From Flagellimonas meridianipacifica (GTDB lineage: Bacteria; Bacteroidota; Bacteroidia; Flavobacteriales; Flavobacteriaceae): 64,000 nucleotides of DNA. The notes under the pieces are model-generated. The model did no database searches. It saw nothing but the letters and a program-made list of their open reading frames with translations, and was not told the DNA's origin. The stretch lies in contig NZ_PVYX01000002.1 of NCBI RefSeq assembly GCF_003001695.1, positions 1,922,001 through 1,986,000 on the forward strand, in the 5' to 3' direction. Made by a program: the position numbers and the translations under genes. This document shows, in pieces, positions 26,062 to 35,397 of this stretch. Position 1 is the first letter of the stretch. Each line of letters begins with the position of its first letter.

Positions 26062-26967
26062 TTATAGCTCAAATGATTTCCCATCGTCCGCTAGCTCCGA
26101 ATTGGGAAAAACGGTTTGGGCTTCCACCTTAAATAATTCAATGGAGGGATATCTTGTAGAAAAATGCCCCAAGATGAGTTTTTCAACATTGCCCATTTTT
26201 GCAATTTGTGCAGCTTGTTTGGCAGTTGAATGCTTGGTCTTCTCACACAAATGGGCTTCAGATTCCAAAAAGGTGGATTCGTGATAAAGTGTATCCACAT
26301 CTTGGATTAGGGGAACGATGTCTTCATTGTATTTGGTGTCGCTACAAAAAGCATAGCTTTTTGTTTTGGGAGGGTCTTGGGTCAAATCAATATTTGGGAT
26401 TATCGTACCATCTTCCTGAATACCGTCAGCGCCGTTTTTTATAGCATTGTACTGCGAACGGTCTATTTTCCATTTTTCGACAGCATCTATATTTAATTTC
26501 CGAGGAGCTGGTTTTTCCTCAAAAAGAAATCCATTCGTGTAAATACGGTGCTTTAATGGAATTGTTTTTACTGTTATCGTATCGTCTTCAAAAATCAATT
26601 CAGAATCTTTAGAATCCAATTCATGAAAAATCAGGGGATAATTGGTCCATGAGTCCCCAAGCTTTAGAAATAGGGTTATAGCTTCCTTTATTCCTTTGGG
26701 ACCGTAAACATGCAATGGTTTCTCCCTTCCTAAAAGTCGAAAAGTGGAAATGAGGCCAGGAAGGCCAAAAAAGTGATCCCCATGAAGATGGGAAATGAAA
26801 ATATGGTTTATTCTCGAAAACTTGACCTTGTATCTTCTTAATTGCACTTGGGTACCTTCTCCACAGTCTATCAAAAAAAGATGTCCTTTTACTTCAAGTG
26901 CTTGGGCCGTTGGGTTGGTAAAGGTCCTGGGGGTGGCTGAGTAGCAACCTAAAATGGTTAACTTCAT
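26062..26967 (-). CDS. rnz: Ribonuclease Z
   Basis: Zinc endonuclease that trims tRNA 3' trailers. The 301-residue metallo-beta-lactamase fold protein has the histidine motif HLHGDHFFGLPGL near residue 60, FLIDCGEGTQVQLRR before it, the FCSDTKYNEDIV Asp and the HSTAKQAAQIAK and LILGHFSTRY motifs toward the C-terminus. Length matches bacterial short-form RNase Z. Its ATG overlaps the stop of the upstream STAS-like gene by 4 bases. Confidence 0.95.
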   Translation of the reverse strand: MKLTILGCYSATPRTFTNPTAQALEVKGHLFLIDCGEGTQVQLRRYKVKFSRINHIFISHLHGDHFFGLPGLISTFRLLGREKPLHVYGPKGIKEAITLFLKLGDSWTNYPLIFHELDSKDSELIFEDDTITVKTIPLKHRIYTNGFLFEEKPAPRKLNIDAVEKWKIDRSQYNAIKNGADGIQEDGTIIPNIDLTQDPPKTKSYAFCSDTKYNEDIVPLIQDVDTLYHESTFLESEAHLCEKTKHSTAKQAAQIAKMGNVEKLILGHFSTRYPSIELFKVEAQTVFPNSELADDGKSFEL

Positions 26968-27296
26968 ATACCCAAATCCCGTTCAATCTCTTCCATTTCA
27001 ATAATATCCTTTGCCTCTTGAATGGTGGGCACTACCGTTATATTGTCAGGCAATTCATCAAATGAGATTTTATTGGACACCAAAACGAAAGATTTACCTC
27101 CTTGTTTATGTTTCTGGGAAAGCTGTAAAAACTCAAGGATATCACCGGAAGTAAGACTTTTAAAAGAAAAAAGATTGACAATGATATTGTCATGCTTCAA
27201 TTTGGAATATGCTTTATTCAGGTTTTCAAGAAAGGTGGTTATGGTAATTTTTTCCTGAAAAACGATGGTTGTTGTACCCTCTTTATCGAAAATCAT
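26964..27296 (-). CDS. STAS-like domain protein upstream of rnz
   Basis: A 110-residue cytoplasmic protein read from the ATG at 27296 (MIFDKEGTTTIVFQEKITIT); a longer frame start at 27356 overlaps pyrB and is unlikely. The beta-alpha pattern (TIVFQEK, NIIVNLFSFKSLTSGDILEFL, KSFVLVSN, ITVVPTIQEAKDIIEMEE) resembles the STAS fold of anti-anti-sigma factors, but the phosphorylatable Ser/Thr is not certain. Homologues are sometimes mislabelled ribonuclease Z because of the neighbour. It is 4 bases from pyrB and overlaps rnz by 4 bases. Confidence 0.7.
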   Translation of the reverse strand: MIFDKEGTTTIVFQEKITITTFLENLNKAYSKLKHDNIIVNLFSFKSLTSGDILEFLQLSQKHKQGGKSFVLVSNKISFDELPDNITVVPTIQEAKDIIEMEEIERDLGI

Positions 27297-27300
27297 GGTT

Positions 27301-28227
27301 TTACTTAATTTTTGAAGCCAGTAAATAGATAACCGCCATACGAATCGCCACTCCATTCTCTACTTGCTCCAAGATAATGGACTGGTCAGAATCGGCCACA
27401 TCACTTGTTATTTCCACACCTCGGTTGATAGGTCCAGGGTGCATGATAACAATTTCCTTATTCAAACTATCCAGTAATTTACGATTTATTCCAAACTGTT
27501 GTGTGTATTCCCTAGTGGATGGAAAATAGCTAATATCCATTCGCTCGTTCTGTACCCTGAGCATATTGGCCACATCGCACCATTCCAGAGCTTTGACCAA
27601 ATCGGTCTCTACTTCCACTCCCAGAGATTCAATATGCTTAGGAATCAATGTTTTAGGTCCGCAAACTTTCACTTTGGCACCTTGTAATTTAAGTGCAAAA
27701 ATATTGGAAAGTGCTACTCTTGAATGCAAAATATCACCTACAATCACAACATTTTTTCCTTCAACACCCTCTAATTTTTCCCGAATTGAATAGGAATCCA
27801 ATAGAGCCTGTGTTGGGTGTTCATGGGCTCCATCCCCTGCATTAATAATAGACGCATTGACATGTTTGGACAGAAAGATTCCAGCTCCAGGATTGGGATG
27901 CCTCATAATGACCATATCCACTTTCATGGACAGAATATTATTCACGGTATCAATTAAGGTCTCCCCTTTTTTAACGGAGGATTGGGAAGCCGAAAAATTG
28001 ATAACATCCGCAGAAAGTCGTTTCTCCGCCAACTCAAATGAAAGTTTGGTTCGGGTGCTGTTTTCAAAGAATATATTCGCAATGGTGGTATCCCGAAGGG
28101 TAGGGACTTTCTTTATCGACCTATTGATTACTTCCTTAAAATGATCTGCTGTTTCGAAAATGAGTTCGATATCCTTTTTGTTCAGATATTTTATGCCCAG
28201 TAAGTGATTGACACTTAATTCACTCAT
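27301..28227 (-). CDS. pyrB: Aspartate carbamoyltransferase catalytic subunit
   Basis: Second step of pyrimidine synthesis, forming carbamoyl-aspartate. The 308-residue protein has the carbamoyl-phosphate loop FFENSTRTKLSFELAEKRL near 55, MRHPNPGAG, GAHEHPTQALLDSYSIRE, RVQNERMD and IMHPGPINRGVEI. No pyrI regulatory subunit gene is adjacent, in line with the Bacillus-like PyrR arrangement. It lies 6 bases after the stop of pyrR. Confidence 0.96.
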   Translation of the reverse strand: MSELSVNHLLGIKYLNKKDIELIFETADHFKEVINRSIKKVPTLRDTTIANIFFENSTRTKLSFELAEKRLSADVINFSASQSSVKKGETLIDTVNNILSMKVDMVIMRHPNPGAGIFLSKHVNASIINAGDGAHEHPTQALLDSYSIREKLEGVEGKNVVIVGDILHSRVALSNIFALKLQGAKVKVCGPKTLIPKHIESLGVEVETDLVKALEWCDVANMLRVQNERMDISYFPSTREYTQQFGINRKLLDSLNKEIVIMHPGPINRGVEITSDVADSDQSIILEQVENGVAIRMAVIYLLASKIK

Positions 28228-28233
28228 TATTCT

Positions 28234-28773
28234 TTACTTATTAATCAAATACACAATATCCTTTCCATCATTTTCTTCCCACATTACCTTTACTTTCTCT
28301 TCGTTAATCGCATCCACTTGTCTCCCTCGGTAATTTGGCTGAATTGGGAGATGACGACTAAACCTTCTGTCTATTAAGGTCAACAACTCAATATTTGAAG
28401 GGCGACCAAAAGATTGGATGGCCGTTAAAGCTGCTCGAATGCTACGGCCAGTGTACAGCACATCATCAATAAACACCACATTTTTGTTCTCCACCAAAAA
28501 ATTGATTTTAGTCGCATTGGCTTGAAGTGTTTTTTCACCTCTTCTAAAATCATCTCGATAAAAGGTGATGTCCAATGAACCCAGGTTTATATCCTTCACT
28601 TTGTAATCTTCCTTCAAGATTTTGGTCAATCTTTCAGCTAAAAAAATACCTCTTGGCTGAAGGCCAATAAGTACGGTTTCTGAAAAATCAAGGTGGTTTT
28701 CTAAAAGTTGGCAGGCTAAACGATGAAGTATGATGTTAATTTCCTTTGCAGTAAGAAGTACTTTTTGACTCAT
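28234..28773 (-). CDS. pyrR: PyrR bifunctional pyrimidine regulator / uracil phosphoribosyltransferase
   Basis: In Bacillus this protein binds pyr mRNA leaders when UMP is high and has a weak UPRTase activity. The 179-residue product starts at ATG 28773 (MSQKVLLTAKEINIIL). It shows the PRPP loop VFIDDVLYTGRSIRAAL near 98 and VLIGLQPRGIFLAERL. A promoter element at 28801-28808 puts the transcription start about 22 bases upstream, which rules out the longer frame start at 28803 and leaves no room for an attenuator in front of pyrR itself. Confidence 0.94.
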   Translation of the reverse strand: MSQKVLLTAKEINIILHRLACQLLENHLDFSETVLIGLQPRGIFLAERLTKILKEDYKVKDINLGSLDITFYRDDFRRGEKTLQANATKINFLVENKNVVFIDDVLYTGRSIRAALTAIQSFGRPSNIELLTLIDRRFSRHLPIQPNYRGRQVDAINEEKVKVMWEENDGKDIVYLINK

Positions 28774-28800
28774 TTGCTGTTTTCCCCGCTCAATTGTATG

Positions 28801-28808
28801 CAAAAGTA
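28801..28808 (-). promoter_or_regulatory. Bacteroidota -7 promoter element of the pyrR operon
   Basis: TACTTTTG on the minus strand, a perfect TAnnTTTG match 27 bases before the pyrR ATG. Confidence 0.65.
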
Positions 28809-28835
28809 AACAAAACTTTAAAAGTTTTGGGAAAC

Positions 28836-28865
28836 AAAAAGCCCCAACCAGAGGTCGGGGCTTTC
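28836..28865 (-). terminator. Rho-independent terminator of rpsA
   Basis: On the minus strand AAAGCCCC pairs with GGGGCTTT, with an inner ACC/GGT pairing and a T-run (TTTTTG), 20 bases after the rpsA stop. It separates rpsA from the pyrR promoter. Confidence 0.88.
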
Positions 28866-28884
28866 TTATTTGAAGTTATTCAAT

Positions 28885-30720
28885 TTACTTCTTTTTGGAA
28901 TCTGCTTCCATTTTCTCTTTCAATGCTTGCAGTTGTGCATTGGCATCTCCAAGAGTTGGTGCGTCTTCTTGCGAAGCAGCCATTTTCTTTCTGGCTGTTC
29001 TCATATTACGCTCCTCTTGCTCTCTAAAGATTGCAGTGTGGCTAGCCACTACTCGTTTGAAATCTTTATTGAACTCAATGATTTTGAATTCCACTTCTTC
29101 TCCTTTGGTCAATTTCTTACCATCTTCTTTCTCCATATGACGGGAAGGAATAAAGGCTACAATATCGTCATTGAAAGTTACGGTAGCTCCTTTATCAACG
29201 ATTTCAGAAACTGCTGCTTTGTGCACTGAACCTTCAGCGAACTCGGTAGCATATTTGTCCCAAGGATTTTCTGTAGTCTGTTTGTGACCTAAGCTCAGCT
29301 TACGTCCTTCAACATCCAATTCCAATACCTCAACTTCCAATTTGTCACCAACAGTAACAAATTCAGATGGGTGCTTGATTTTTCTAGTCCAAGACAAATC
29401 AGAGATGTAAATCAAACCGTCAATTCCTTCTTCCATCTCAACGAATACACCGAAGTTGGTGAAGTTTCTAACGATTCCTTCATGTCTGGAACCAACAGGA
29501 TATTTCGTAGTGATATCAGTCCATGGGTCTGGAGTCAATTGCTTGATACCTAGTGACATTTTTCTTTCTTCTCTATCCAAGGTCAATACAACCGCTTCAA
29601 CCTCATCACCTACGCTTACAAAGTCTTGAGCAGACCTTAAGTGTGTAGACCAAGACATTTCAGAAACGTGAATCAATCCTTCAACACCTTCAGCAACTTC
29701 TATAAAGGCACCGTAGTCAGCAATAACCACTACTTTTCCTTTTACTTTGTCACCAATCTTGATTTCATCGCCAAGAGCATCCCAAGGATGTTTCTCCAAT
29801 TGCTTCAATCCTAATTGGATTCTAGACTTGTTGTCATCAAAATCCAAGATAACCACATTCAATTTCTGGTCTAGTTCAACCACTTCATTCGGGTGATTGA
29901 TTCTGCTCCAAGAAAGGTCGGTAATGTGGATAAGTCCATCAACACCTCCAAGGTCGATAAATACCCCGTAGGAAGTAACGTTCTTGACAACACCTTCCAA
30001 TACTTGACCTTTTTCCAATTGGCCAATGATTTCTTTCTTCTGCTCTTCAATATCAGCTTCGATAAGTGCTTTATGGGAAACAACGACGTTTTTGAACTCG
30101 TGGTTAATTTTAACCACTTTGAATTCCATGGTCTTACCAACATATTGGTCGTAGTCACGGATAGGCTTCACATCAATCTGTGAACCAGGTAAGAAAGCCT
30201 CAATTCCGAATACGTCAACAATCATACCTCCTTTGGTTCTGCACTTTACAAAACCGGTTACAATTTCTTCCTTATCGTGGGCATCATTTACTCTATCCCA
30301 AGCTTTGATAGTTCTGGCCTTTCTGTGAGAAAGTACCAACTGTCCCGTTTTATCTTCACGGATATCGATAAGTACCTCTACTTTATCCCCAACCTTAAGG
30401 TCTGGGTTGTAGCGGAACTCATTTAAAGAGATAACCCCTTCAGATTTTGCGTTGATATCGATAATAGCCTCGCGGTCGGTCATGTGAACCACTTTTCCTT
30501 CCACTACTTCTTCATCTGCAGTGTCCACAAAATTTTCTTCGACCAAGGTTTCAAATTCCTTTAGTTTGGAATCTTCAACACGCTCAATACCTTCTTCGTA
30601 CTTATCCCAATCAAAATTGTCCAAATACTCTTGAGGGTCTTGTTTTGGCTCTGCTTTTTTTACTTCTTGAACTGCTTCTGCGGTTTCTACCGCTTCTGCT
30701 TTTGTTTTTTCTTCAGCCAT
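28885..30720 (-). CDS. rpsA: 30S ribosomal protein S1
   Basis: The 611-residue mRNA-binding protein of the small subunit. After an acidic N-terminal extension rich in Glu and Ala (residues 1-45) come six S1 (OB-fold) repeats, each opening with a GxxVxGxV-like strand: VEGKVVHMTDREAIIDIN, VTGFVKCRTKGGMIVDVFG, LEGVVKNVTSYGVFIDLGG, VKGKVVVIADYGAFIEVAE, HEGIVRNFTNFGVFVEMEE and HKAAVSEIVDKGATVTFND. Repeats 3-5 are the best conserved. The Lys-rich tail ends DSKKK. The leader of about 270 bases to the divergent LysM gene shows no ribosomal leader structure that I recognise. Confidence 0.95.
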   Translation of the reverse strand: MAEEKTKAEAVETAEAVQEVKKAEPKQDPQEYLDNFDWDKYEEGIERVEDSKLKEFETLVEENFVDTADEEVVEGKVVHMTDREAIIDINAKSEGVISLNEFRYNPDLKVGDKVEVLIDIREDKTGQLVLSHRKARTIKAWDRVNDAHDKEEIVTGFVKCRTKGGMIVDVFGIEAFLPGSQIDVKPIRDYDQYVGKTMEFKVVKINHEFKNVVVSHKALIEADIEEQKKEIIGQLEKGQVLEGVVKNVTSYGVFIDLGGVDGLIHITDLSWSRINHPNEVVELDQKLNVVILDFDDNKSRIQLGLKQLEKHPWDALGDEIKIGDKVKGKVVVIADYGAFIEVAEGVEGLIHVSEMSWSTHLRSAQDFVSVGDEVEAVVLTLDREERKMSLGIKQLTPDPWTDITTKYPVGSRHEGIVRNFTNFGVFVEMEEGIDGLIYISDLSWTRKIKHPSEFVTVGDKLEVEVLELDVEGRKLSLGHKQTTENPWDKYATEFAEGSVHKAAVSEIVDKGATVTFNDDIVAFIPSRHMEKEDGKKLTKGEEVEFKIIEFNKDFKRVVASHTAIFREQEERNMRTARKKMAASQEDAPTLGDANAQLQALKEKMEADSKKK

Positions 30721-30988
30721 ATTGCTGATTTAAATTTGTATTCCGCAAGCTTACAAGGGTTTAGACAGTAGTCGCGAAAGTTGTTATAGATTTTGTTTTT
30801 TACATCCCCTTTTGTCTCTTGTCAACTGTCACAAAAAGGAGCGCAAAAATACAATTAATTCCTTGTTTTACAAACCCTTATTAAAGACTTCGACCATCTA
30901 CAGGAGAATTGACGAAAAATTAAGGAAAAATGTGACTTTTATGCATATCTTGTTTCATATTATCAACTATAATTAAACACAAAACATT

Positions 30989-31369
30989 ATGAGTGCAAAA
31001 GCAAAATATCAAGCTGTTTTGGACCTAGGACAAGAATTAGGTATACAAGATGGTGACGTTTCTGAAGATGGAGGAGTTTTAAAAATAAAAGGAGTAGCCA
31101 ATACCCCTTATGAGAAAAATGCCATCTGGGATAAAATAAAGGAAATAGGCGGAGAAAGTCCTTCTGACATTAAAGCGAACATTACTGTTGCAGACGATTC
31201 CGTATACCACAGACATACTGTAAAAAGTGGTGAATCTTTAAGCTTGATTGCTAAGCATTATTATGGTGATGCCATGAAGTATCCCAAAATCTTTGATGCC
31301 AACACTAACATTTTGAGCAATCCAGATGTGATTCACCCAGACCAGGTTTTGGTGATTCCAAATATCTAG
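30989..31369 (+). CDS. BON-LysM protein, potassium-binding Kbp/YgaU-like
   Basis: A 126-residue protein with a BON-type N-terminal domain (about 1-68, containing LKIKGVANTPYEKNAIWDKI) and a C-terminal LysM domain (HRHTVKSGESLSLIAKHYYG to IHPDQVLVIPNI, 74-126). This two-domain layout is that of E. coli Kbp, a cytoplasmic potassium-binding protein; no signal peptide is present here, which agrees. It is monocistronic, with a terminator right after it. Confidence 0.87.
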   Translation: MSAKAKYQAVLDLGQELGIQDGDVSEDGGVLKIKGVANTPYEKNAIWDKIKEIGGESPSDIKANITVADDSVYHRHTVKSGESLSLIAKHYYGDAMKYPKIFDANTNILSNPDVIHPDQVLVIPNI

Positions 31370-31391
31370 GCAAAAAGTTCTTATTTAGAAG

Positions 31392-31418
31392 AAAAGCGCT
31401 CTGCATGGGCGCTTTTTT
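31392..31418. terminator. Terminator between the LysM gene and cmk
   Basis: AAAAGCGC pairs with GCGCTTTT around a 9-base loop; the T-run on the plus strand ends the LysM gene, and the A-run gives a T-run on the minus strand for cmk. Confidence 0.82.
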
Positions 31419-32112
31419 ATTTGCTTTTATCAATAACCCGCTGGGCAAAACTAAAAATCCGCTCAAACTGCTCTTCCAATCCCATATCGCTATTGTCAAA
31501 TTCAATCGCGTCATTAGCTCTTCGTAGCGGAGAAACTGAACGGGTAGAGTCGATTAAATCGCGTTTTTCTATGTTCTTTAGCACTTCTTCATAAGTGACC
31601 TTATCGCCTCTGTCCAGCAATTCCTTATACCTTCGCGTAGCTCGTGTTTCAGGGGATGCGGTCATAAAAATCTTCAATTCGGCATCTGGAAAGACCACGG
31701 TACCAATATCCCTACCGTCCATCACAATACCCTTTTCAATGCCCATTTGTTGCTGTAGATGCACTAATTTTTCCCGTACTTCCTTTATAGCTGCAACTTG
31801 ACTTACTTTTCGTGCAACGGTCAACGTACGAATGTCTTTTTCTACATTTTCATCGTTCAAGTACATATCACAGGTCCCTAGTTTAGCATCCCTTACGAAT
31901 TTCAATTGAATATTGGGCAAATGTTCAATCAGTGATGATGCATCATCCACTTTTTCGCCAAAAAACCCCTCTTTCAAAGCAAAAAGGGTAACCGCCCTAT
32001 ACATAGCCCCAGTGTCCACGTACACATAATCCAAAGCTTTTGCCAGGCGTTTGGCTATGGTGCTCTTTCCGGTAGAGGAATAGCCATCAATTGCAATGAT
32101 GATTTTTTTCAT
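31417..32112 (-). CDS. cmk: Cytidylate kinase
   Basis: Phosphorylates CMP and dCMP with ATP. The 231-residue protein has the P-loop IAIDGYSSTGKSTIAKRLA near 5-23, the VYVDTGAMYRAVTLFAL motif, the MDGRDIGTVVFPDAELKIF segment and the LID arginines in ATRRYKELLDRGD. It follows lon by 58 bases on the same strand and may be co-transcribed with it. Confidence 0.95.
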   Translation of the reverse strand: MKKIIIAIDGYSSTGKSTIAKRLAKALDYVYVDTGAMYRAVTLFALKEGFFGEKVDDASSLIEHLPNIQLKFVRDAKLGTCDMYLNDENVEKDIRTLTVARKVSQVAAIKEVREKLVHLQQQMGIEKGIVMDGRDIGTVVFPDAELKIFMTASPETRATRRYKELLDRGDKVTYEEVLKNIEKRDLIDSTRSVSPLRRANDAIEFDNSDMGLEEQFERIFSFAQRVIDKSK

Positions 32113-32170
32113 TGCCTAAAAATAATGGAAAGAAATCAGGTAACGCAAAAGAGACAAGAAACTTCTTAAC

Positions 32171-34639
32171 CTAGAGCTTCTTGGCATTCTTTACTTTCTT
32201 ATCGGTAATGGCAATGTCTATTACTTCGCTCATTTCCGCCACATAGTGGAAGGTAAGCCCTTTTAGATAATCCTCCTTGATTTCGTTGATGTCCTTTCGG
32301 TTTTCCTCAGATAGGATGATTTCCTTGATGCGAGCCCGTTTGGCGGCCAAAATCTTTTCTTTGATTCCCCCTACAGGTAATACTTTGCCACGCAGTGTGA
32401 TTTCCCCAGTCATAGCCAAGCTCTTTTTTACCTTTTTCTGTGTAAACAGAGAGACCAAAGAGGTCAACATGGTAATTCCCGCGCTAGGACCATCTTTGGG
32501 TGTAGCTCCTTCTGGCACGTGGATATGCACGTTGTATTTGTCAAAAACCTCTGAATCAATCCCAAAAGTATCGGCATTAGATTTGATATACTCCATAGCA
32601 ATAGTTGATGACTCCTTCATCACTTTACCCAAATTTCCGGTAATATTAAGACTTCCTTTTCCTTTGGAAAGTATGGATTCAATAAAAAGTATATCTCCTC
32701 CCACGCTAGTCCAAGCCAAACCTGTGACTACTCCTGCTACGTCATTATTTTCGTATTTATCACGCTCCAAACGCGCGGGACCCAAAATCTTTTCTACATC
32801 TTCATTGGTCACTTTTACGCTATATTCCTCTTCAATAGCGATGGACTTAGCGGCGTAACGAACCATTTTGGCCAATTGCTTTTCCAAACTACGAACCCCA
32901 GATTCTCGAGTATAGCCTTCAACTATTTTCTCCAATTGTGGCTTACCAATGCGTAAATCCTTGGTGGAAAGACCGTGTTCTTTTAGCTGTTTGGGCAACA
33001 AGTGGCGTTTCGCAATTTCTACCTTTTCTTCAATGGTGTAACCCGTTACGTTGATGATTTCCATTCTATCACGCAAAGCAGGTTGGATGGTAGCCAAATT
33101 ATTCGCTGTTGCTATAAACATTACCTTGGACAGGTCGTACCCCATTTCCAAGAAATTGTCGTAGAATTCGCTGTTCTGTTCAGGATCCAATACTTCCAAC
33201 ATCGCAGAGGAAGGATCTCCTTGATGACTGCTGGAGAGCTTGTCAATTTCATCCAAAATAAATACAGGATTTGAAGTACCCGCTTTCTTGAGGCTTTGAA
33301 TAATTCGCCCTGGCATGGCACCTATGTAGGTTTTTCTATGCCCTCGAATCTCAGCCTCATCGCGAAGGCCTCCCAAAGAAATACGTACATACTCCCTACC
33401 CAGGGCTTCAGCAACTGATTTCCCCAAAGAAGTTTTACCAACCCCTGGAGGACCATACAAACAAAGTATGGGCGATTTCATGTCGTTTCTAAGTTTTAAG
33501 ACCGCCAAATATTCAATAATTCTGCGCTTTACATCCTCAAGTCCGTAATGATCTCTATCCAATATCTGTTGAGCACGTTTCAAATCGAACTTATCCTTTG
33601 AAAACTCATCCCATGGCAAATCCAAAAAGAGGTCCAAGTAGTTCCTTTGAATGGAGTATTCCGCCACTTGAGGGTTCATCCGCTGCATCTTGGCCAATTC
33701 CTTCTCAAAATGCTCCTTAATTTTCTTGCCCCATTTTTTCTTTTTGGCCTTGGCACGCATTTCATCCACCTCTTCTTCATAGGAAATCCCTCCAAGCTCT
33801 TCTTGAATGGTCTTCATCTGTTGGTGCAAGAAGTATTCCCGTTGCTGTTGGTCCATATCGGTCCTTACCTTGGACTGGATGTCATTCTTTAGCTCCAATT
33901 TTTGAAGTTCAGTATTCATGAACTTCAAAGTAGCCATGGCCCTTTCCTGAAGATTTGGAATCTCTAGCAATTTTTGCTTGTCCTCAACAGAAAGGTTCAG
34001 ATTGGATGACACAAAATTGATTAGGAATGAGTTGCTCTGAATGTTGCGTATGGCAAAAGTGGCCTCGGTGGGGATATTTGGGTTGTCCTTGATTATTTTG
34101 AAAGCCAGTTCTTTGATTGAATCGATGATAGCACCAAATTCGTCACTCTTCTCGTTGGGTCTTACTTCCACCGCTTCTTTCACCGTTGCTGTCAGATAGG
34201 GCGTTTCCTTGACTACTTGGTCTATCTCAAATCGCTTCTTTCCCTGTATTATTACCGTAGTATTTCCATCCGGCATCTGTAGCACGCGTAAAATTCTAGC
34301 TACAGTCCCCAATCTATTGATGTCCTGAACGCCTGGATTCTCCACTTGCTCATCCTTTTGGGAAACCACTCCAATCGTCTTGCTTCCATTGTTGGCATCT
34401 TTGATAAGGTTTATGGATTTATCCCTTCCGGCGGTTATAGGAATTACGACCCCAGGAAACAGCACTGTGTTCCTAAGCGGTAGCACAGGTAGGGTTTCTG
34501 GCAGCTCTTCCCTATTCATTTCCTCTTCATCCTCTGGAGTGAGCAGGGGAATCAATTCTGCTTCATCATCCAATCCCTGCATGGCCAAACTGTCAAAAGT
34601 TGATATTTTAATTTCTCCCATAGTTTCTTTTTCGGACAT
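32171..34639 (-). CDS. lon: ATP-dependent protease Lon (La)
   Basis: Cytoplasmic AAA+ serine protease that degrades damaged and regulatory proteins. The 822-residue product has the N-terminal substrate domain (from about 45, [20 protein letters not shown]) and Walker [21 protein letters not shown]. The protease domain carries catalytic Ser719 (DGPSAGITM) and Lys762 ([13 protein letters not shown]), 43 residues apart as in E. coli (Ser679/Lys722). The first 40 residues are an acidic extension. The start codon lies inside an 8-bp inverted repeat. An alternative ATG at 34621 exists in frame. Confidence 0.95.
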   Translation of the reverse strand: MSEKETMGEIKISTFDSLAMQGLDDEAELIPLLTPEDEEEMNREELPETLPVLPLRNTVLFPGVVIPITAGRDKSINLIKDANNGSKTIGVVSQKDEQVENPGVQDINRLGTVARILRVLQMPDGNTTVIIQGKKRFEIDQVVKETPYLTATVKEAVEVRPNEKSDEFGAIIDSIKELAFKIIKDNPNIPTEATFAIRNIQSNSFLINFVSSNLNLSVEDKQKLLEIPNLQERAMATLKFMNTELQKLELKNDIQSKVRTDMDQQQREYFLHQQMKTIQEELGGISYEEEVDEMRAKAKKKKWGKKIKEHFEKELAKMQRMNPQVAEYSIQRNYLDLFLDLPWDEFSKDKFDLKRAQQILDRDHYGLEDVKRRIIEYLAVLKLRNDMKSPILCLYGPPGVGKTSLGKSVAEALGREYVRISLGGLRDEAEIRGHRKTYIGAMPGRIIQSLKKAGTSNPVFILDEIDKLSSSHQGDPSSAMLEVLDPEQNSEFYDNFLEMGYDLSKVMFIATANNLATIQPALRDRMEIINVTGYTIEEKVEIAKRHLLPKQLKEHGLSTKDLRIGKPQLEKIVEGYTRESGVRSLEKQLAKMVRYAAKSIAIEEEYSVKVTNEDVEKILGPARLERDKYENNDVAGVVTGLAWTSVGGDILFIESILSKGKGSLNITGNLGKVMKESSTIAMEYIKSNADTFGIDSEVFDKYNVHIHVPEGATPKDGPSAGITMLTSLVSLFTQKKVKKSLAMTGEITLRGKVLPVGGIKEKILAAKRARIKEIILSEENRKDINEIKEDYLKGLTFHYVAEMSEVIDIAITDKKVKNAKKL

Positions 34640-34660
34640 TTTGTCATTTTAAACAAAATG
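34637..34660 (-). repeat. Inverted repeat enclosing the lon start codon
   Basis: CATTTTGT (34637-34644) and ACAAAATG (34653-34660) are exact complements separated by 8 bases. On the lon mRNA this forms an 8-bp AU-rich hairpin with the AUG in the 3' arm; at DNA level it could be an operator. Confidence 0.6.
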
Positions 34661-34789
34661 TATCTCTATAATTAGGTACTTCTCTTCATGTTAATCCTCG
34701 CTTTCCTAAATATATAGGCATTACGAAGTACCTTTTCACAACCAAAAGGGCAATTCCTGTGCCATGAATTTCAAAAAAAATTAAAAAAG

Positions 34790-34817
34790 TGTAACAATCC
34801 ATACCTTCACCACTCTT
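34790..34817 (+). promoter_or_regulatory. ECF-like promoter candidate of the second sigma operon
   Basis: TGTAACA (34790-34796) is followed after 17 bases by TCTT, similar in the -35 part but weaker in the -10 part than the TGTAACC-N16-CGTC pair near 18.95 kb. Start would fall about 34825, 12 bases before the TTG codon. Confidence 0.35.
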
Positions 34818-34837
34818 TAAGACAAATCAATCATTTT

Positions 34838-35395
34838 TTGAGCCACCAAAATGAACATACTGATGCATTGCTTCAAGCATGCTTAAAAGGCAAGCAAAGT
34901 GCACAAATGGAAATTTACAATAGATATTACAAGGCCATGTACAACACAGCTTTTAGAATTGTAAAGGACACCGCAGAAGCCGAAGACGTTATGCAGGAAT
35001 CGTTTTTAAACGCATTTACAAAACTGCACACCTTTAAAGGGGATGTCACCTTCGGAGCTTGGTTGAAGCGAATTGTGATTAACAACAGTATCTATCATTA
35101 CAAAAAACAACAGAAAGCAAGATCCACAAATTTGGATGAGGTAATGTACAAGGTCGAAGATTATGATGAAGTTGCTTTGAATGACAATGGTTATACTGAA
35201 CTGAAGGCTCAAAAAGTGATGGAGACCATGAAAAGTTTAAAAGACAATTACAGAGTTTCTTTGACCTTACATTTAATCGAAGGCTATGATTACGAAGAAA
35301 TCAGTGAGATTATGAACATTAGTTATGCGAATTGCAGAACGACTATTTCTAGAGCCAAGGAAAGTCTGAGAAAGAAATTGACGGTAAATGCTTAG
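34838..35395 (+). CDS. ECF RNA polymerase sigma factor (TTG start)
   Basis: A 185-residue ECF sigma factor. Region 2: LLQACLKGKQSAQMEIYNRY, FRIVKDTAEAEDVMQESFLN and FGAWLKRIVINNSIYHYKK. Region 4: SLKDNYRVSLTLHLIEGYDY followed by EEISEIMNISYANCRTTISR and AKESLRKKL. The only start that keeps the whole of region 2 is TTG at 34838; no ATG occurs upstream in frame. A TGTAACA element lies at 34790-34796. It heads an operon with an anti-sigma factor (2 bases downstream) and two exported repeat proteins. Confidence 0.9.
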   Translation: MSHQNEHTDALLQACLKGKQSAQMEIYNRYYKAMYNTAFRIVKDTAEAEDVMQESFLNAFTKLHTFKGDVTFGAWLKRIVINNSIYHYKKQQKARSTNLDEVMYKVEDYDEVALNDNGYTELKAQKVMETMKSLKDNYRVSLTLHLIEGYDYEEISEIMNISYANCRTTISRAKESLRKKLTVNA

Positions 35396-35397
35396 TT

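Noticed and set aside
27296..27356. Longer start for the STAS-like protein at 27356
   Set aside because: It would overlap the end of pyrB by over 50 bases; the ATG at 27296 lies 4 bases after pyrB and matches the protein length expected.
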